DNA of 64,000 bases, from the NCBI RefSeq assembly GCF_000421605.1, contig NZ_ATXI01000006.1, positions 47,400 through 111,399 of the forward strand, given 5' to 3'. The notes under the pieces were generated by a model. That model searched no databases. It had not been told where the DNA came from and was given only the letters and a program-made list of their open reading frames with translations. Within the stretch, counting starts at the first letter, position 1. Every line of letters starts with the position of its first letter. Below, piece by piece: positions 28,983 to 39,716 of the stretch. The stretch comes from Thermodesulfobacterium thermophilum DSM 1276. GTDB taxonomy: Bacteria > Desulfobacterota > Thermodesulfobacteria > Thermodesulfobacteriales > Thermodesulfobacteriaceae. A program made the translations under genes and the position numbers.

Positions 28983-30140
28983 TTAAAACTTGAGGGTAGC
29001 TAACCGCTCTGCTGCCTCCTTTAACTTCTGAATATCTACTGTAAGGGCTACTCTAAAATAGCCTTCTCCAGCAGAACCAAAACCTACACCAGGGGTTACC
29101 ACTATTGCTAAATCCTGTAAAACCTTTTTACAAAACTCTCTTGAATCCATCCCTCCCGGAACTTTTACCCAAAGATAAAAGGTAGCAGAAGGCTTTTTTA
29201 ACTGATATCCCAGGCGTTCAAGTTCTGCACATAAAAAGTCTCTTCTTTCCTTAAATACTTTTATCAAAGAAGGAGTTATTTTTTCAAGATTGTTTAATGC
29301 ATAAGCCCCTGCTTCCTGGATGGCTGTAAAGGCTCCTGAATCTATGTTACTTTTTACCTTAGCTAAAGCTGAAACCAAGGTGACATTACCTACCGCAAAA
29401 CCTATCCTCCAACCTGTCATACAAAAGGTCTTAGATAAACTGTGGAATTCTATAGCTATCTCTTTAGCCCCTTCAACTTCAAAAATGCTTATAGGAGGCT
29501 CTTCATAATACATTTCTATATAAGCGGCGTCATGAGCCACGATAAAATTGTATTTTTTAGCAAGGGCTATAACCTCTTTGAAAAACTCCTTAGAAGCCGT
29601 GGCACCGGTAGGATTGTTAGGGTAGTTTAACCATAAAATTTTAGTTCTTTCTAAGATCTGTGTAGGAACTTTGGTAAAATCTGGCAAGAAATCGTTTTCC
29701 CAGGTAAGAGGAAGAAAAAAAGGTTCTCCGTCGGTAAAAATAGCCCCTAAGTGATAAACCGGATACCCCGGATCTGGGCAGAGGACTATATCACCTGGAT
29801 TTACAAAGGCTATCGGGAAATGGGCTATACCTTCTTTAGACCCGATAAGGGTGGTTACTTCGGTTTCAGGGTCAAAATCAAGCCCAAAACGTCTTTTCAT
29901 GTAATCTGCACAGGCTTTACGGTAAAAAAATGCCCCTGCGTTTGAGGGATATTTATGATGCTCTGGTTTTTCCAAAGCTCTTTTGGCTACCTCTACGATT
30001 TCAGCTGGAGTAGGTAAGTCAGGGTCTCCTATACCAAGGTCTATCACATCTGCCCCTTCTTTAAGCTTTTCTGATTTCAGGCGATCTATCTCCACAAAAA
30101 GATAAGGAGGAACTTTTTTTAGTCTGTTAGAAAGTTCCAT
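28983..30140 (-). CDS. dapL: LL-diaminopimelate aminotransferase
   Basis: This class I PLP aminotransferase converts tetrahydrodipicolinate directly to LL-diaminopimelate for lysine and cell-wall synthesis. The 385-residue protein starts SNRLKKVPPYLFVEID, typical of DapL. It has IDLGIGDPDLPTP, the substrate loop LNYPNNPTGA and the PLP lysine in HSLSKTFCMTGWRIGFA. Closely related aspartate aminotransferases share the fold, but the N-terminal motif and the YPSNAG segment favour DapL. It sits 12 bases after ino1. Confidence 0.85.
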   Translation of the reverse strand: MELSNRLKKVPPYLFVEIDRLKSEKLKEGADVIDLGIGDPDLPTPAEIVEVAKRALEKPEHHKYPSNAGAFFYRKACADYMKRRFGLDFDPETEVTTLIGSKEGIAHFPIAFVNPGDIVLCPDPGYPVYHLGAIFTDGEPFFLPLTWENDFLPDFTKVPTQILERTKILWLNYPNNPTGATASKEFFKEVIALAKKYNFIVAHDAAYIEMYYEEPPISIFEVEGAKEIAIEFHSLSKTFCMTGWRIGFAVGNVTLVSALAKVKSNIDSGAFTAIQEAGAYALNNLEKITPSLIKVFKERRDFLCAELERLGYQLKKPSATFYLWVKVPGGMDSREFCKKVLQDLAIVVTPGVGFGSAGEGYFRVALTVDIQKLKEAAERLATLKF

Positions 30141-30152
30141 TTTAAACCTCCT

Positions 30153-31259
30153 TTATTGTTCTCTTTTCCCTTCGATAAATTCTAAAACCATCTGTCTGGC
30201 TATATGGTCAGGGAACTGTTTAGGAGGATGTTTCATCGTATAAGCAGAGATGGAAAGTAAAGGACCTCCTATACCTCTATCTTTGGCAAGCTTAGCACAT
30301 CTTATCGCATCTAAGGCAGATCCTGCAGAGTTTGGAGAATCTTCTACCTCTAACTTAACCTCTACAGAAAGAGGAACCCCTCCAAAATGTTCCCCTTCAA
30401 GCCTGATATAGGCAATTTTTTTGTCCTTTAACCAGGGAACCCAGTCTGAAGGACCTATATGCACGTTTTCCCACCCTATGTCGTAAGGCAGAAGGCTGGT
30501 TACAGCCTCTGTCTTAGAGATCTTTTTAGTTTTTAAACGGTCTCTTTCTAACATGTTTAAAAAATCGGTATTTCCACCAAAATTTAACTGATAGGTCCTT
30601 TTTAAAGGAATACCTCTGTCTACAAAGAGCTGAACCAACGTTCTATGTAAGATGGTTGCTCCAAGCTGAGATTTTATGTCATCTCCTACCGCAGGGATGC
30701 CTTCTTTTTCAAACTTTGCTCCCCATTCAGGGTCTGAAACTATAAAGGTGGGCATGGCGTTTACAAAAGCAACCCCTGCTTTTAAACAAACCTCGGCATA
30801 AAACCTGGCTGCCTGTTCAGACCCTACTGGCACATAGTTTATTAAAACGTCTGCCTGGGTTTCCTTAAGAACAGCCACCATGTCTTCCAAACTGTCTTCT
30901 TTTTCTGGAGAAACTTGAAAACTTTTATCTTCAGGGAAATTAGACATATGGTTAGCAACTCCGTCTAAAACCTTACCTTTCCTTACTTTCACGTTAAGCT
31001 TGGGAACGTCTCTGTAAAAAATAGCAGTACAATTAGGAAGGCTAAAAATAGCCTCAGATAAATCTTTTCCTACCTTTCTTGCGTCTACATCCCAGGCAGC
31101 CACAAATTCTATGTCTGAAGGCTTATAATCTCCTATTTTAGCAAACATGATACCATGAATCTTCGAAAGATCTGCCTCTTTATAATAAAAAACCCCTTGA
31201 ACTAAAGAACTTGCACAGTTTCCTACCCCAGCGATAGCCACCTTTACAGTCTTAGACAT
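30153..31259 (-). CDS. ino1: Myo-inositol-1-phosphate synthase
   Basis: The enzyme converts glucose-6-phosphate to inositol-1-phosphate with NAD. The 368-residue protein begins with the Rossmann motif [16 protein letters not shown], has [11 protein letters not shown], and retains [10 protein letters not shown] and the lysine-rich catalytic region [14 protein letters not shown]. The length matches the short bacterial/archaeal form. In hyperthermophiles this step feeds di-myo-inositol-phosphate or inositol lipids, an inference that fits the reverse gyrase in the window. It heads the operon ino1-dapL-folK-yhs. Confidence 0.93.
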   Translation of the reverse strand: MSKTVKVAIAGVGNCASSLVQGVFYYKEADLSKIHGIMFAKIGDYKPSDIEFVAAWDVDARKVGKDLSEAIFSLPNCTAIFYRDVPKLNVKVRKGKVLDGVANHMSNFPEDKSFQVSPEKEDSLEDMVAVLKETQADVLINYVPVGSEQAARFYAEVCLKAGVAFVNAMPTFIVSDPEWGAKFEKEGIPAVGDDIKSQLGATILHRTLVQLFVDRGIPLKRTYQLNFGGNTDFLNMLERDRLKTKKISKTEAVTSLLPYDIGWENVHIGPSDWVPWLKDKKIAYIRLEGEHFGGVPLSVEVKLEVEDSPNSAGSALDAIRCAKLAKDRGIGGPLLSISAYTMKHPPKQFPDHIARQMVLEFIEGKREQ

Positions 31260-31300
31260 TATATAGTCCTCCTAAAACAATTTTTCGACTTTATAAAAAT

Positions 31301-31328
31301 ATCATAAACCATGATAATATCAATCCAA
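31301..31328 (-). promoter_or_regulatory. Putative ino1 promoter
   Basis: On the minus strand TTGGAT (31323-31328) and TATGAT (31301-31306) are separated by 16 bases, about 40 bases before the ino1 ATG. An inverted repeat ATCAT/ATGAT overlaps the -10. Confidence 0.45.
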
Positions 31329-31352
31329 CAGTATTTATTCAGTTTAAATTTC

Positions 31353-33764
31353 TTAAATTTTTTCTTCTATCCTTATCGGAGTTATTCCCATCACTATTTC
31401 TCCAGGCAACAACGTTATAATCCTTACTCCTTTGGTAGACCTCCCTTGTTGAGGCACATCTTGCGAAGAAATCCTTATTGCTTTACCAGAACTTGAAAAA
31501 ACCACAAAGTCTTCTTTTTCAAAAGTAGCTACCCCATCTGCTAAATATCCTGTTTTTTCGTTTACTCCATGAGCTATGATACCCTTTCCTCCTCTTCCTT
31601 GTAGCCTGAACTCAGTAAACGGGGTTTTTTTACCAAAACCTTTTTCTGTGATCGTAAAAAGATATCCTTGGGAAGAGGTCTTTATCAATCCTAAAACTTC
31701 ATCGTTGGCGTCTAACCTAATACCTATTACCCCTTCAGCCTGCCTTTTGGTAACACCAAGTTCCTTTTCCTCAAAATGAAGGCTCATCCCTTTCTTGGTC
31801 AAAAAAAGCAGACGATCGTTACCGTTGGTAATCACACCTTTACAAAGTCTATCTCCTTTTTTTAGACTTATCACTATAAGCCCGTTTTTCCTTAGGTTTT
31901 TTAGTTCTTCTATCTCAAGTTTTTTAACGATACCTTTGGCTGTTGCCAAAACTAAAAACCCTTCTTCAGCAGGTGGAAGTACAAAAGACACAGGACTTTC
32001 CAGGTTAGGGAGCAAATTTTTGATATGAGTTCCTTTAACCGTTTTTCCAGAAAAGGAAAGCTCTCTAAGGTCAAGTGGGTATACCTTCCCGTCTTCTGTA
32101 AAAATCCATAAAAACGCTGTAGCCTCTGTTTGTATGGCAACTTTCAACCTCTCTTCAGAGGTAAAAGCCAAACTACCATTCCCCCCTCTTTTTTGAGGGC
32201 TAAAAAGGTCTAAAGAAAGCTTCCTCACGTACCCTTCTTCACTTATCAAAAACAAAACTTCTTCCGAAGGTAACTTCTCTTCCTGGCTTACCTCATCCGA
32301 GTCATCTTCAAAAATGATCTGAGTTCTTCTTTCATCTCCATATTTTTCTTTTATTTCTTTCAATTCTTCTTCTATTACAGCCAAAAGTGTAGGTTCGTGA
32401 GTTAGGATTTTCTCATAATAACTTATGGCCCTTTTGATATCCTCATATTCCAGGAGTATCTTTTCTCTTTCTAAGGCTGTCAGCCTTTGAAGTCTTAGGT
32501 TTAAAATCTCTTGAGCTTGTATCTCGCTAAAATCAAACCTTTTTATAAGGGCTTCTTTTGCTTCCTTAGGAGTTTGAGATTTCTTGATAAGTTCTATAAT
32601 TTCGTCTATATGAGAAAGGGCCTTTAAAAAACCTTCTAAAATATGAAGTCTTTCCTTAGATTTCCTGAGGTCATATTGCGTCCTTCTTATAACAACCGTC
32701 TTTCTCCAGTTTAAGAAATTCTGTAAGATATCCTTAAGAGTAAGGACCTCGGGTTTACCGTTAACCAAAGCCAACATGATCACACCAAACGAGGTCTGAA
32801 GAGGAGTCATCTCGTAGATCTTTTTTAAGATGGTATAAGGAGCATTTCCCCATTCCTTCTTCAGTTCAATTACAATCCTTATACCCTCTCTGTCAGACTC
32901 ATCTCTTACTTCTGCGATCCCCTCGATTTTCTTATCTTTAGCCAGCTGAGCTATCTTTTCTACCACCTTAGCTTTGCTAACCTGATAGGGAATTTCGTCA
33001 AAAACTATCCTAACTTTATCTTTTTCTCGTTCTATCTTATGCTTAGCCTTAAGTTTTATACTTCCTCTACCTGTAGTATAGGCCTGTTTTATGCCTTCAG
33101 TGCCTACGATATAGGCTCCGGTAGGAAAGTCTGGCCCTTTTATATATTGCATCAAATCTTCTACTGATGCCTCAGGATTTCTCAAAAGGAAAAGCAGTCC
33201 ATCGATTACTTCAGAAAGATTGTGAGGTGGGATGTTGGTTGCCATACCAACCGCTATTCCTGATGAACCGTTTATCAAAAGATTGGGAATTTTGGAAGGT
33301 AAAACCAGAGGTTCTTTCAAGGTATTATCATAGTTAGGTGCAAACTCTACCGTTTCTTTTTCTATGTCTGCTAAAAGTTCATGGGCGATCTTAGCAAGCC
33401 TTACCTCAGTATATCTCATCGCGGCAGGAGCATCTCCGTCGACAGACCCAAAGTTCCCCTGCCCATCTATAAGAGGATATCTCATGGTAAAATCTTGAGC
33501 CATCCTTACTATAGACTCATAAACAGGCATATCTCCATGAGGATGATATTTACCGATAACCTCTCCCACAATTCTTGCACTTTTTTTGTAAGGCTTATTC
33601 CAGTCGTTTCCTGTTTCATACATAGCATAAAGAATTCTTCTTTGAACAGGCTTTAAACCATCCCTTACATCAGGAAGAGCTCTACCTACGATAACACTCA
33701 TCGCATAGTCTAAATAAGCTTCTTTGAGCTCTTCTTCTAAAGAAACTGCTATTACTTCTGACAT
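31353..33764 (-). CDS. gyrA: DNA gyrase/topoisomerase IV subunit A
   Basis: This is the DNA-breaking subunit of type II topoisomerase. The 803-residue protein has [38 protein letters not shown] and the catalytic tyrosine in [10 protein letters not shown]. The C-terminal beta-pinwheel contains a GyrA-box variant QKRGGNG (residues 524-530), where the last basic residue is Asn. A box at the right place favours gyrase over topoisomerase IV. It is the last gene of the long pepP-to-gyrA operon, 7 bases after plsC. Confidence 0.92.
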   Translation of the reverse strand: MSEVIAVSLEEELKEAYLDYAMSVIVGRALPDVRDGLKPVQRRILYAMYETGNDWNKPYKKSARIVGEVIGKYHPHGDMPVYESIVRMAQDFTMRYPLIDGQGNFGSVDGDAPAAMRYTEVRLAKIAHELLADIEKETVEFAPNYDNTLKEPLVLPSKIPNLLINGSSGIAVGMATNIPPHNLSEVIDGLLFLLRNPEASVEDLMQYIKGPDFPTGAYIVGTEGIKQAYTTGRGSIKLKAKHKIEREKDKVRIVFDEIPYQVSKAKVVEKIAQLAKDKKIEGIAEVRDESDREGIRIVIELKKEWGNAPYTILKKIYEMTPLQTSFGVIMLALVNGKPEVLTLKDILQNFLNWRKTVVIRRTQYDLRKSKERLHILEGFLKALSHIDEIIELIKKSQTPKEAKEALIKRFDFSEIQAQEILNLRLQRLTALEREKILLEYEDIKRAISYYEKILTHEPTLLAVIEEELKEIKEKYGDERRTQIIFEDDSDEVSQEEKLPSEEVLFLISEEGYVRKLSLDLFSPQKRGGNGSLAFTSEERLKVAIQTEATAFLWIFTEDGKVYPLDLRELSFSGKTVKGTHIKNLLPNLESPVSFVLPPAEEGFLVLATAKGIVKKLEIEELKNLRKNGLIVISLKKGDRLCKGVITNGNDRLLFLTKKGMSLHFEEKELGVTKRQAEGVIGIRLDANDEVLGLIKTSSQGYLFTITEKGFGKKTPFTEFRLQGRGGKGIIAHGVNEKTGYLADGVATFEKEDFVVFSSSGKAIRISSQDVPQQGRSTKGVRIITLLPGEIVMGITPIRIEEKI

Positions 33765-33771
33765 ACCTTAC

Positions 33772-34491
33772 TTAACCCTCCTTCTTAAGGTGCTCTATCC
33801 CTTTTAAAATAGATTCTTTTACCTTTTGAGCTAAAACCTGTTTGTCCCTTAAAGACAAACCGGTAGTCTCTATAGGTGCTCCTAAATAAACCCCTACCTT
33901 CCTTCTTTTCCCTACCTTTAACCAAAGGGACCCCTTAGGTAAAACCTCTTTCGTCCCCCACAGAGAAACAGGCACTACCTTCACCTGAGCTTTAATCGGG
34001 ATTAAAAATCCACCAAGCTTAAAAGGTAAAAGATCCCCATCCTTACTTCTTGTACCTTCAGGGAAAACTACCAGAGAAACCCCTTCTTTTAGCCTTTCTA
34101 CACAGGCTAAGATACTCTTAAACCCCTCCTTAGGGTCTTCTCTTTCCACAGGAACATATCCTAAAGCCCTTAATCCCCATCCAAAAAAAGGGATGTTAAA
34201 AAGACTTTTTTTGGCTAAAAACCTTATGTTATAGGCTTCAAGCACCTTTTCTAAAACCGGGATATCGAGCTGACTCTGATGATTACTCATAAAAACATAA
34301 TTACCCTTAGGTAAATCTATCTCTTGATAAACCTTGATCTCTATCCCTAATACCTTTAACAACCCTTTGCACCAGATTCTTGCCCAAAAATGTTTTCTTA
34401 TCAATAAAACTAAACTTCCAAAAACAGGAACGGTTACTAAACAATAGACCCAGCACAAAAAGTTTCTTAGAACCTCAGCCGCCCTTTCCAT
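33772..34491 (-). CDS. plsC: 1-acyl-sn-glycerol-3-phosphate acyltransferase
   Basis: The enzyme adds the second acyl chain during phosphatidic acid synthesis at the inner membrane. The 239-residue protein has an N-terminal hydrophobic segment, the catalytic NHQSQLDIP (the NHx4D motif) and FPEGTRSKDG for substrate binding. It implies ester-type glycerolipids; thermodesulfobacterial ether lipids may be made by other routes. Packed between trpG (4 bases) and gyrA (7 bases). Confidence 0.92.
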   Translation of the reverse strand: MERAAEVLRNFLCWVYCLVTVPVFGSLVLLIRKHFWARIWCKGLLKVLGIEIKVYQEIDLPKGNYVFMSNHQSQLDIPVLEKVLEAYNIRFLAKKSLFNIPFFGWGLRALGYVPVEREDPKEGFKSILACVERLKEGVSLVVFPEGTRSKDGDLLPFKLGGFLIPIKAQVKVVPVSLWGTKEVLPKGSLWLKVGKRRKVGVYLGAPIETTGLSLRDKQVLAQKVKESILKGIEHLKKEG

Positions 34492-34495
34492 AGCC

Positions 34496-35149
34496 TCAAT
34501 AAACGGTAAAGAAGTTTTTTAAAAGTATCACCCCTTCTGGTAGGTCCTCTTTAGAAAAATCCCAATCCTTAGGGGGTAGAGAATACTTCATCCATCTCTC
34601 AAGAGAGGTACCGATAGACTCTGGATGGAACTGTACCCCTTCTATAGGATATTCTTTATGCCTTATTCCCATAATCTCACCGTCTTCAGCCCGAGCGGTA
34701 ACCTCAAAATACTCCAGCAAGGTTCCTGGGTCTATGGCTAAGGAATGATAACGCATAGCCTGAAAAGGATTAGGAAGTCCGGTAAAAACTCCTTTGCCGT
34801 CATGATAAATTTGGGAAACTTTTCCATGCATAAGCCTTTTAGCTTTAACTATCTTCGCCCCAAAAGCATACCCTATACTTTGATGCCCTAAACAAACCCC
34901 TAAAATCGGGACTTTACCTGCTGCCTTTTTGATAAGTTCCACCGAAATTCCTGCCTCCTTAGGGGTACACGGACCTGGCGAAATCACTAAATAATCTGGC
35001 TTTAACTTAAGCACCTCTTCCGTAGACACAACATCATTTCTAAAAACCTTTATCTCTCCTCCCCAAAGTTTTTCGAGCATAATCCCGATAAGTTGAACTA
35101 GATTATAGGTAAAAGAATCGTAGTTGTCAATTACGATTATCCTTTTCAT
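34496..35149 (-). CDS. trpG: Anthranilate synthase component II (glutamine amidotransferase)
   Basis: The subunit supplies ammonia from glutamine to TrpE. The 217-residue protein has [13 protein letters not shown] at the N-terminus, the nucleophile cysteine in [14 protein letters not shown] and the catalytic His-Glu in [10 protein letters not shown]. It may also serve aminodeoxychorismate synthesis, since such subunits are often shared. It is located 4 bases after trpE. Confidence 0.93.
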   Translation of the reverse strand: MKRIIVIDNYDSFTYNLVQLIGIMLEKLWGGEIKVFRNDVVSTEEVLKLKPDYLVISPGPCTPKEAGISVELIKKAAGKVPILGVCLGHQSIGYAFGAKIVKAKRLMHGKVSQIYHDGKGVFTGLPNPFQAMRYHSLAIDPGTLLEYFEVTARAEDGEIMGIRHKEYPIEGVQFHPESIGTSLERWMKYSLPPKDWDFSKEDLPEGVILLKNFFTVY

Positions 35150-35153
35150 TTTT

Positions 35154-36647
35154 TTAACAAAACTCTCCTAAGGTTTCTATAGCTTTAAAAATAGCTTTAG
35201 CCTTGTTTAAAGTTTCCTCATATTCCTTTTCAGGGTCAGAATCAGCCACAATCCCTGCTCCAGCCTGCAAATAACAAACATTCCCTTTTTGAAAAAGAGT
35301 TCTTATGGTAATGCAAAAGTCCATGTTACCTGAAAAACCAAAATAACCTACCGCACCTGCATAAGGACCTCTGACCGTTTTTTCAAGCTCAGAGATAATC
35401 TCCATCGCCCTTATCTTAGGAGCTCCAGACACAGTACCTGCAGGAAAGGTAGCAGCAAACACGTCAAACATATCTAAACCTGGTAAGACCTCTCCTTTCA
35501 CCCCAGACACAAGATGCATCACATGAGAATACCTTTCTACCACCATCAACTCATAAACCTCTACACTTCCATACTTACAAACCCTACCCAGGTCGTTTCT
35601 CCCAAGGTCAACCAGCATGATATGTTCAGCAAGCTCCTTTTCATCTCTTTTTAAATCCTCTTCTAACTCCTTATCTTCTTTTTCGGTTTTACCTCTTCTT
35701 CTTGTCCCAGCAATCGGGCGAGTTTCAACCAAACTACCTTCCATCCTCACTAAAATCTCTGGAGAAGAACCGATAAGCACCTCATCATCAAGCTTTAAAA
35801 AGAAAAGATAGGGAGAGGGGTTTATCTTTCTTAACGCCCGATAGAAAAGAAAAGAAGGCCCCTCAGACCTAAACCTAAACCGTTGAGAAAGCACCACCTG
35901 AATGATGTCTCCTTCTAAAATATACCTTTTAGCCTGCTCTACCATCGAACAAAATTCTTCTTTTGTGATCTCAGGTTGAGGAGAAGAAACGTTAACTTTT
36001 TCAACAGACTGACCGTTTGAGCAAAAACCTGAAAGGCGATGTTTTATTTCACTTAACTTGTGGATAGCTTTTTGATAGACTTCAGAAGGCTCCTCGTTTA
36101 AGTCTATCTTTGCGTTATATACAATTTTCAAGGTATGTTTAAACCTATCATAGATTAAAACCACTTCAGGAAACATAAAATGTAGGTCAGAAAAACCAAG
36201 CACATCTTCCCCTACAGGGATCTTTTCAAAAAGCCTGACCACTTCATAACCTATAAAACCAACAGCCCCTCCAAAAAACCGGGGTAATCCATCTAAAACA
36301 GCACAATCTATCTTTTTGATAAATTTTCTTAATTCATAAAAAGGATTATCACTAAAAAATTCTTGTTTGGAAACTAACCTATCCCCTTGTTTTTCTAAAA
36401 GGTTTATCTGATTTCCCTTGCTTTTAAACACTAAGTAAGGGTCTATTCCTATAAAACTATACCTTGCCCACTTTTCTCCTCCTTCTAAACTCTCAAGCAA
36501 AAAGGAATAAGGGCCTTCTCCTATTTTATAAAAAAGAGAGATAGGTGTGTCTAAATCACAAGCAACTTCTGTGTAAACGGGAACAAGGTTGTGCTTTTGG
36601 GCAAGGTCTATAAAGACCTCTTTCTCTGGAAAAACCTTTAAGCTCAT
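35154..36647 (-). CDS. trpE: Anthranilate synthase component I
   Basis: The enzyme makes anthranilate from chorismate in tryptophan synthesis. The 497-residue protein has the tryptophan feedback motif LLES (in [11 protein letters not shown]), which favours TrpE over PabB. It also carries the chorismate-binding signatures [29 protein letters not shown] and [11 protein letters not shown]. No other trp genes are in the window. It lies 3 bases after hisS and 4 bases before trpG. No leader peptide or trp attenuator can be seen because the genes are packed. Confidence 0.93.
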   Translation of the reverse strand: MSLKVFPEKEVFIDLAQKHNLVPVYTEVACDLDTPISLFYKIGEGPYSFLLESLEGGEKWARYSFIGIDPYLVFKSKGNQINLLEKQGDRLVSKQEFFSDNPFYELRKFIKKIDCAVLDGLPRFFGGAVGFIGYEVVRLFEKIPVGEDVLGFSDLHFMFPEVVLIYDRFKHTLKIVYNAKIDLNEEPSEVYQKAIHKLSEIKHRLSGFCSNGQSVEKVNVSSPQPEITKEEFCSMVEQAKRYILEGDIIQVVLSQRFRFRSEGPSFLFYRALRKINPSPYLFFLKLDDEVLIGSSPEILVRMEGSLVETRPIAGTRRRGKTEKEDKELEEDLKRDEKELAEHIMLVDLGRNDLGRVCKYGSVEVYELMVVERYSHVMHLVSGVKGEVLPGLDMFDVFAATFPAGTVSGAPKIRAMEIISELEKTVRGPYAGAVGYFGFSGNMDFCITIRTLFQKGNVCYLQAGAGIVADSDPEKEYEETLNKAKAIFKAIETLGEFC

Positions 36648-36650
36648 AGA

Positions 36651-37961
36651 CTATCCCTTTATCTCTTTAACCACTTTCGCCACAAGGTCATCTAAACCAT
36701 CAAAACCTATCTCTTTCTGGGCACTTTTCTTTAAATCTCTAAAAACAGCTCTTTTCTCAGTCCACTCCTTTTCTCCTAAAATCAGGACAAACTTAGCCCC
36801 AAGTTTATCCGCATTTTTTAGCTGCGCTTTTAAAGACTTTTCTTCATAAGTGGTCTCACATCTTAGCCCTTTTTCTCTAAACCTCTGAGAAAGGATTACT
36901 CCTTGTTTTATCAAAGGTTTACCCAAGAACACCAGATAAAGGTCAGGGCAAAGTTTTTCTGTAAGTGTATTAGGGTCAATAAGCCCCTTATTTTCTTCGT
37001 CTCCGAAAAGTGAAATAGCCCATCTTTCAAGACCTATAGCAAACCCTATAGCCGGCAACTCCGGTCCACCAAGTTCTTTAACGAGATAATCATATCTACC
37101 GCCAGCACACACCGTATCCTGAGCCCCTAAACCTTTAGCCTTAATCTCAAAGATAGTCCTCACATAATAGTCTAAACCCCTTACCAACCTTGGGTTTAGA
37201 GAAAACTCGATGTCTAAGGATTCCAAGGCCTCCTTAAGCTCCTGAAAGTGTGATCTACAGTCTTCGCATAAGAAATCTGTAATCAAAGGACTTCCTGAAA
37301 CGACCTTTTTACAGCCTTCATTTTTACAATCAAGCACCCTTAAAGGATTTCTCTCGATCCTCTCCTTACAGGTCTCGCAAACCTCATCTTTATGCTCTCT
37401 AAGAAAGGATAACAGTGCCTCCCGATATTTAGGTCTACACTCAGGACAACCGAGGGTATTTAATTCTAAAGCATAGAGCTGATCAGATTCTTCAGACAAA
37501 GGACTTCTTAAAATCTTTAAGGCAAGAAAGATAACTTCTGCCTCTAAATAAGGATTCAACTCTGAAAAAACCTCAAGGTCTATCTGAAAAAACTCCCTTA
37601 ATCTTCCCTTTTGAGGGCGTTCGTGACGAAACATCGGGCCTATGGTAAAAAACTTCAGAGGCTTAGGCCTTACATACAAACCATGCTCTATAACCATCCG
37701 ACAGATCCCTGCTGTAGCCTCAGGACGTAAGGTCAACCAGTCTTTGTTTCTATCTTCAAAAGAATAGGTTTCCTTTTGAACGATATCGGTGACCTCTCCT
37801 ATGGACCTTACAAAAAGCTCTGTTTTTTCAAGTATAGGAATTTTAATCTCTTTAAAATTAAACAGCTTACACCATAGCCGTGCCTTTTCTATCAAATATT
37901 CATACTTTACGAAATCTTCAGGCAACCAATCTTTAAAACCTCTTACTGCCTGCAGCTTCAT
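36651..37961 (-). CDS. hisS: Histidine--tRNA ligase
   Basis: This class II synthetase charges tRNA-His. The 436-residue protein has motif 2 (TLRPEATAGICRM and FTIGPMFRHERPQKGR) and the histidine-specific GLDYYVRTIFEIKA. Motif 3 is AIGFAIGLERWA, followed by the C-terminal anticodon-binding domain. An insertion with eight Cys in four CxxC pairs (GCPECRPK, CETCKE, CKNEGC, CEDC) looks like a zinc-binding insert. Overlaps the previous gene by 4 bases. Confidence 0.94.
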   Translation of the reverse strand: MKLQAVRGFKDWLPEDFVKYEYLIEKARLWCKLFNFKEIKIPILEKTELFVRSIGEVTDIVQKETYSFEDRNKDWLTLRPEATAGICRMVIEHGLYVRPKPLKFFTIGPMFRHERPQKGRLREFFQIDLEVFSELNPYLEAEVIFLALKILRSPLSEESDQLYALELNTLGCPECRPKYREALLSFLREHKDEVCETCKERIERNPLRVLDCKNEGCKKVVSGSPLITDFLCEDCRSHFQELKEALESLDIEFSLNPRLVRGLDYYVRTIFEIKAKGLGAQDTVCAGGRYDYLVKELGGPELPAIGFAIGLERWAISLFGDEENKGLIDPNTLTEKLCPDLYLVFLGKPLIKQGVILSQRFREKGLRCETTYEEKSLKAQLKNADKLGAKFVLILGEKEWTEKRAVFRDLKKSAQKEIGFDGLDDLVAKVVKEIKG

Positions 37962-39661
37962 CTAACATCTTCTCCCCAGGATTTAGCAAGCACAACCCCA
38001 CCCATAGGCATAAACACCCTGTCATAACCTTCGGCCTTTAACCAGCGGACCACCTCATAAGACCTTGTTCCCACACTGCAAACCACCACTAAGTCCTTAT
38101 CCTTGGGAAGGGTTTTTATCGCTTCCTTTGCTCCTTGATAGGGAAGGTTAATCCAGTTGGGATACCTCTGTACCATCTCTTTGGCTTCTTCTGGGGTTCT
38201 TACGTCTACTATCAACAAATCTCGGTCCCTTTCCCTTAATCTTCTTAAAACCTCCTCCCACTCTATCGGTTTAAACCTTTCAAAAATCAAATTTTCTGCC
38301 ACATGTCCCACAACGTTAATCGGGTCAAGGGCTGTGTTAAAAGGTGGTGAATAGGCCAACTCAAGCTCTACTAAATCTGCAACCGAAGGCTTTTGTAAAA
38401 GCAAGGTAGACATAGCATGCACCCTTGCCAAAGTACCATCAGTATAGGGCCCTACAGACTGAAAACCCAAAACCTTACCTGTCCTTTTATCAAACACTAA
38501 GTTATAGTAGGAACAGCCTATAGAAAAGAAATGAGCCCTTTCGTGCTGGATGTTAAGGGCATAGGTTGCATCTCTAAACCCCTCTGCTTTAGCTACCCCT
38601 AAACTAATCCCACAGCCACCTATAGACATATCAAAACACTTTAAAATAAAAGCACCGATGGTGCCTTTAAACCTGGCATATCCTCCTGCAAGATTAGTGC
38701 CTATAACCCTTCCTTGTTTGTTAGCCAAAGAACCTTGGGGCATGAGCATCCTCTTACCGGTTATCAAATGGACTACCTCTACGCAGTCTCCACCTGCATA
38801 TATATCTGGGTCTGAGGTTTGCATCCTTTCGTTAACCACGATCCCACCGGTAAGAGGAGAGACCAGAAGACCTGCCTGTTTAGCAAGGTCAGTGTTAGGG
38901 ATGACTCCTGTAGCTAAGAGAACCAGGTCTGCAGGATAAAACCCATCTTCTGTCCTGACCCCTACTACCTTCCCGTTTCCCCCTACGATTTCTTTAATCC
39001 TGGCATTTAAAACTACCTTAACCCCCTTTTTCCTCAAGTGATTTTCTACAATCCTTGAAAGCACAGGATCGATAAGCCTTGGCAACACCTGAGGAAAGTA
39101 TTCTAAAAGGGTTACAGGAAGCCCCCAGGACTCTCCAAAAGCCTCTACTACCTCAAGCCCTATAAAACCAGCCCCTATAACCAGAGGGTTTTTAACCTCT
39201 CCCTTAACAAGTTTTTCTTTAATCCTGATAGCATCATGGAGATTAGAAAGGGTATGCACCCCCTCAAGGTCAACCCCAGGAATAGGAGGAACCTTTGGTT
39301 TAGTGCCGGTAGCAAGCACCAGTTTGTCATAACCTATCTCTTCGATCTTACCTGTGTCTAACCATCTAACTTTTACCGTCTTTTTTCTCCTGTCTATCTC
39401 TTCTGCCTTAACCCTTGTTAAGACCTCTATGCCTTTAGCTTCTTTAAAAAACCTTTCGTCTCTTATAGCATGAAAGGTAGTTCTTCTTAATTCATCTATG
39501 TGAGATACATCTCCAGTAAGATAATAGGGCATACCGCAACCACCATAGGAGATGTACTGATCCTGGTCTATCATCAGGATTTCTGCATCTGGACGCAACC
39601 TCTTAAGCCTGCAGGCAGCTCTCGTCCCACAAGCTACAGCCCCTATCACTAAAACTCGCAT
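37958..39661 (-). CDS. CoA-disulfide reductase/persulfide reductase with C-terminal rhodanese domain
   Basis: The 567-residue flavoprotein has an FAD Rossmann motif near the start (VLVIGAVACGTRAA), the redox cysteine in SYGGCGMPYYLTGD (about Cys43), an NAD-binding motif VIGAGFIGLEVVEAFG, and a second FAD motif YAGGDCVEV. It ends in a rhodanese domain with active-site loop VVCSVGTRSYE. This matches CoADR-Rhd / NADH-dependent persulfide reductases, which reduce CoA persulfides and polysulfide; a role in sulfur metabolism or thiol protection is likely. It lies in the pepP-to-gyrA operon. Confidence 0.88.
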   Translation of the reverse strand: MRVLVIGAVACGTRAACRLKRLRPDAEILMIDQDQYISYGGCGMPYYLTGDVSHIDELRRTTFHAIRDERFFKEAKGIEVLTRVKAEEIDRRKKTVKVRWLDTGKIEEIGYDKLVLATGTKPKVPPIPGVDLEGVHTLSNLHDAIRIKEKLVKGEVKNPLVIGAGFIGLEVVEAFGESWGLPVTLLEYFPQVLPRLIDPVLSRIVENHLRKKGVKVVLNARIKEIVGGNGKVVGVRTEDGFYPADLVLLATGVIPNTDLAKQAGLLVSPLTGGIVVNERMQTSDPDIYAGGDCVEVVHLITGKRMLMPQGSLANKQGRVIGTNLAGGYARFKGTIGAFILKCFDMSIGGCGISLGVAKAEGFRDATYALNIQHERAHFFSIGCSYYNLVFDKRTGKVLGFQSVGPYTDGTLARVHAMSTLLLQKPSVADLVELELAYSPPFNTALDPINVVGHVAENLIFERFKPIEWEEVLRRLRERDRDLLIVDVRTPEEAKEMVQRYPNWINLPYQGAKEAIKTLPKDKDLVVVCSVGTRSYEVVRWLKAEGYDRVFMPMGGVVLAKSWGEDVR

Positions 39662-39716
39662 TTAAGTCTTCCTCCCCAAGAGTGTTCTTATGCATTTTAA
39701 CATAAGATGAATTATT

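Noticed and set aside
34496..36647. trpE-trpG as a pabB-pabA pair
   Set aside because: The first protein has the LLES tryptophan-feedback motif and full TrpE length. Amidotransferase sharing with folate synthesis remains possible.
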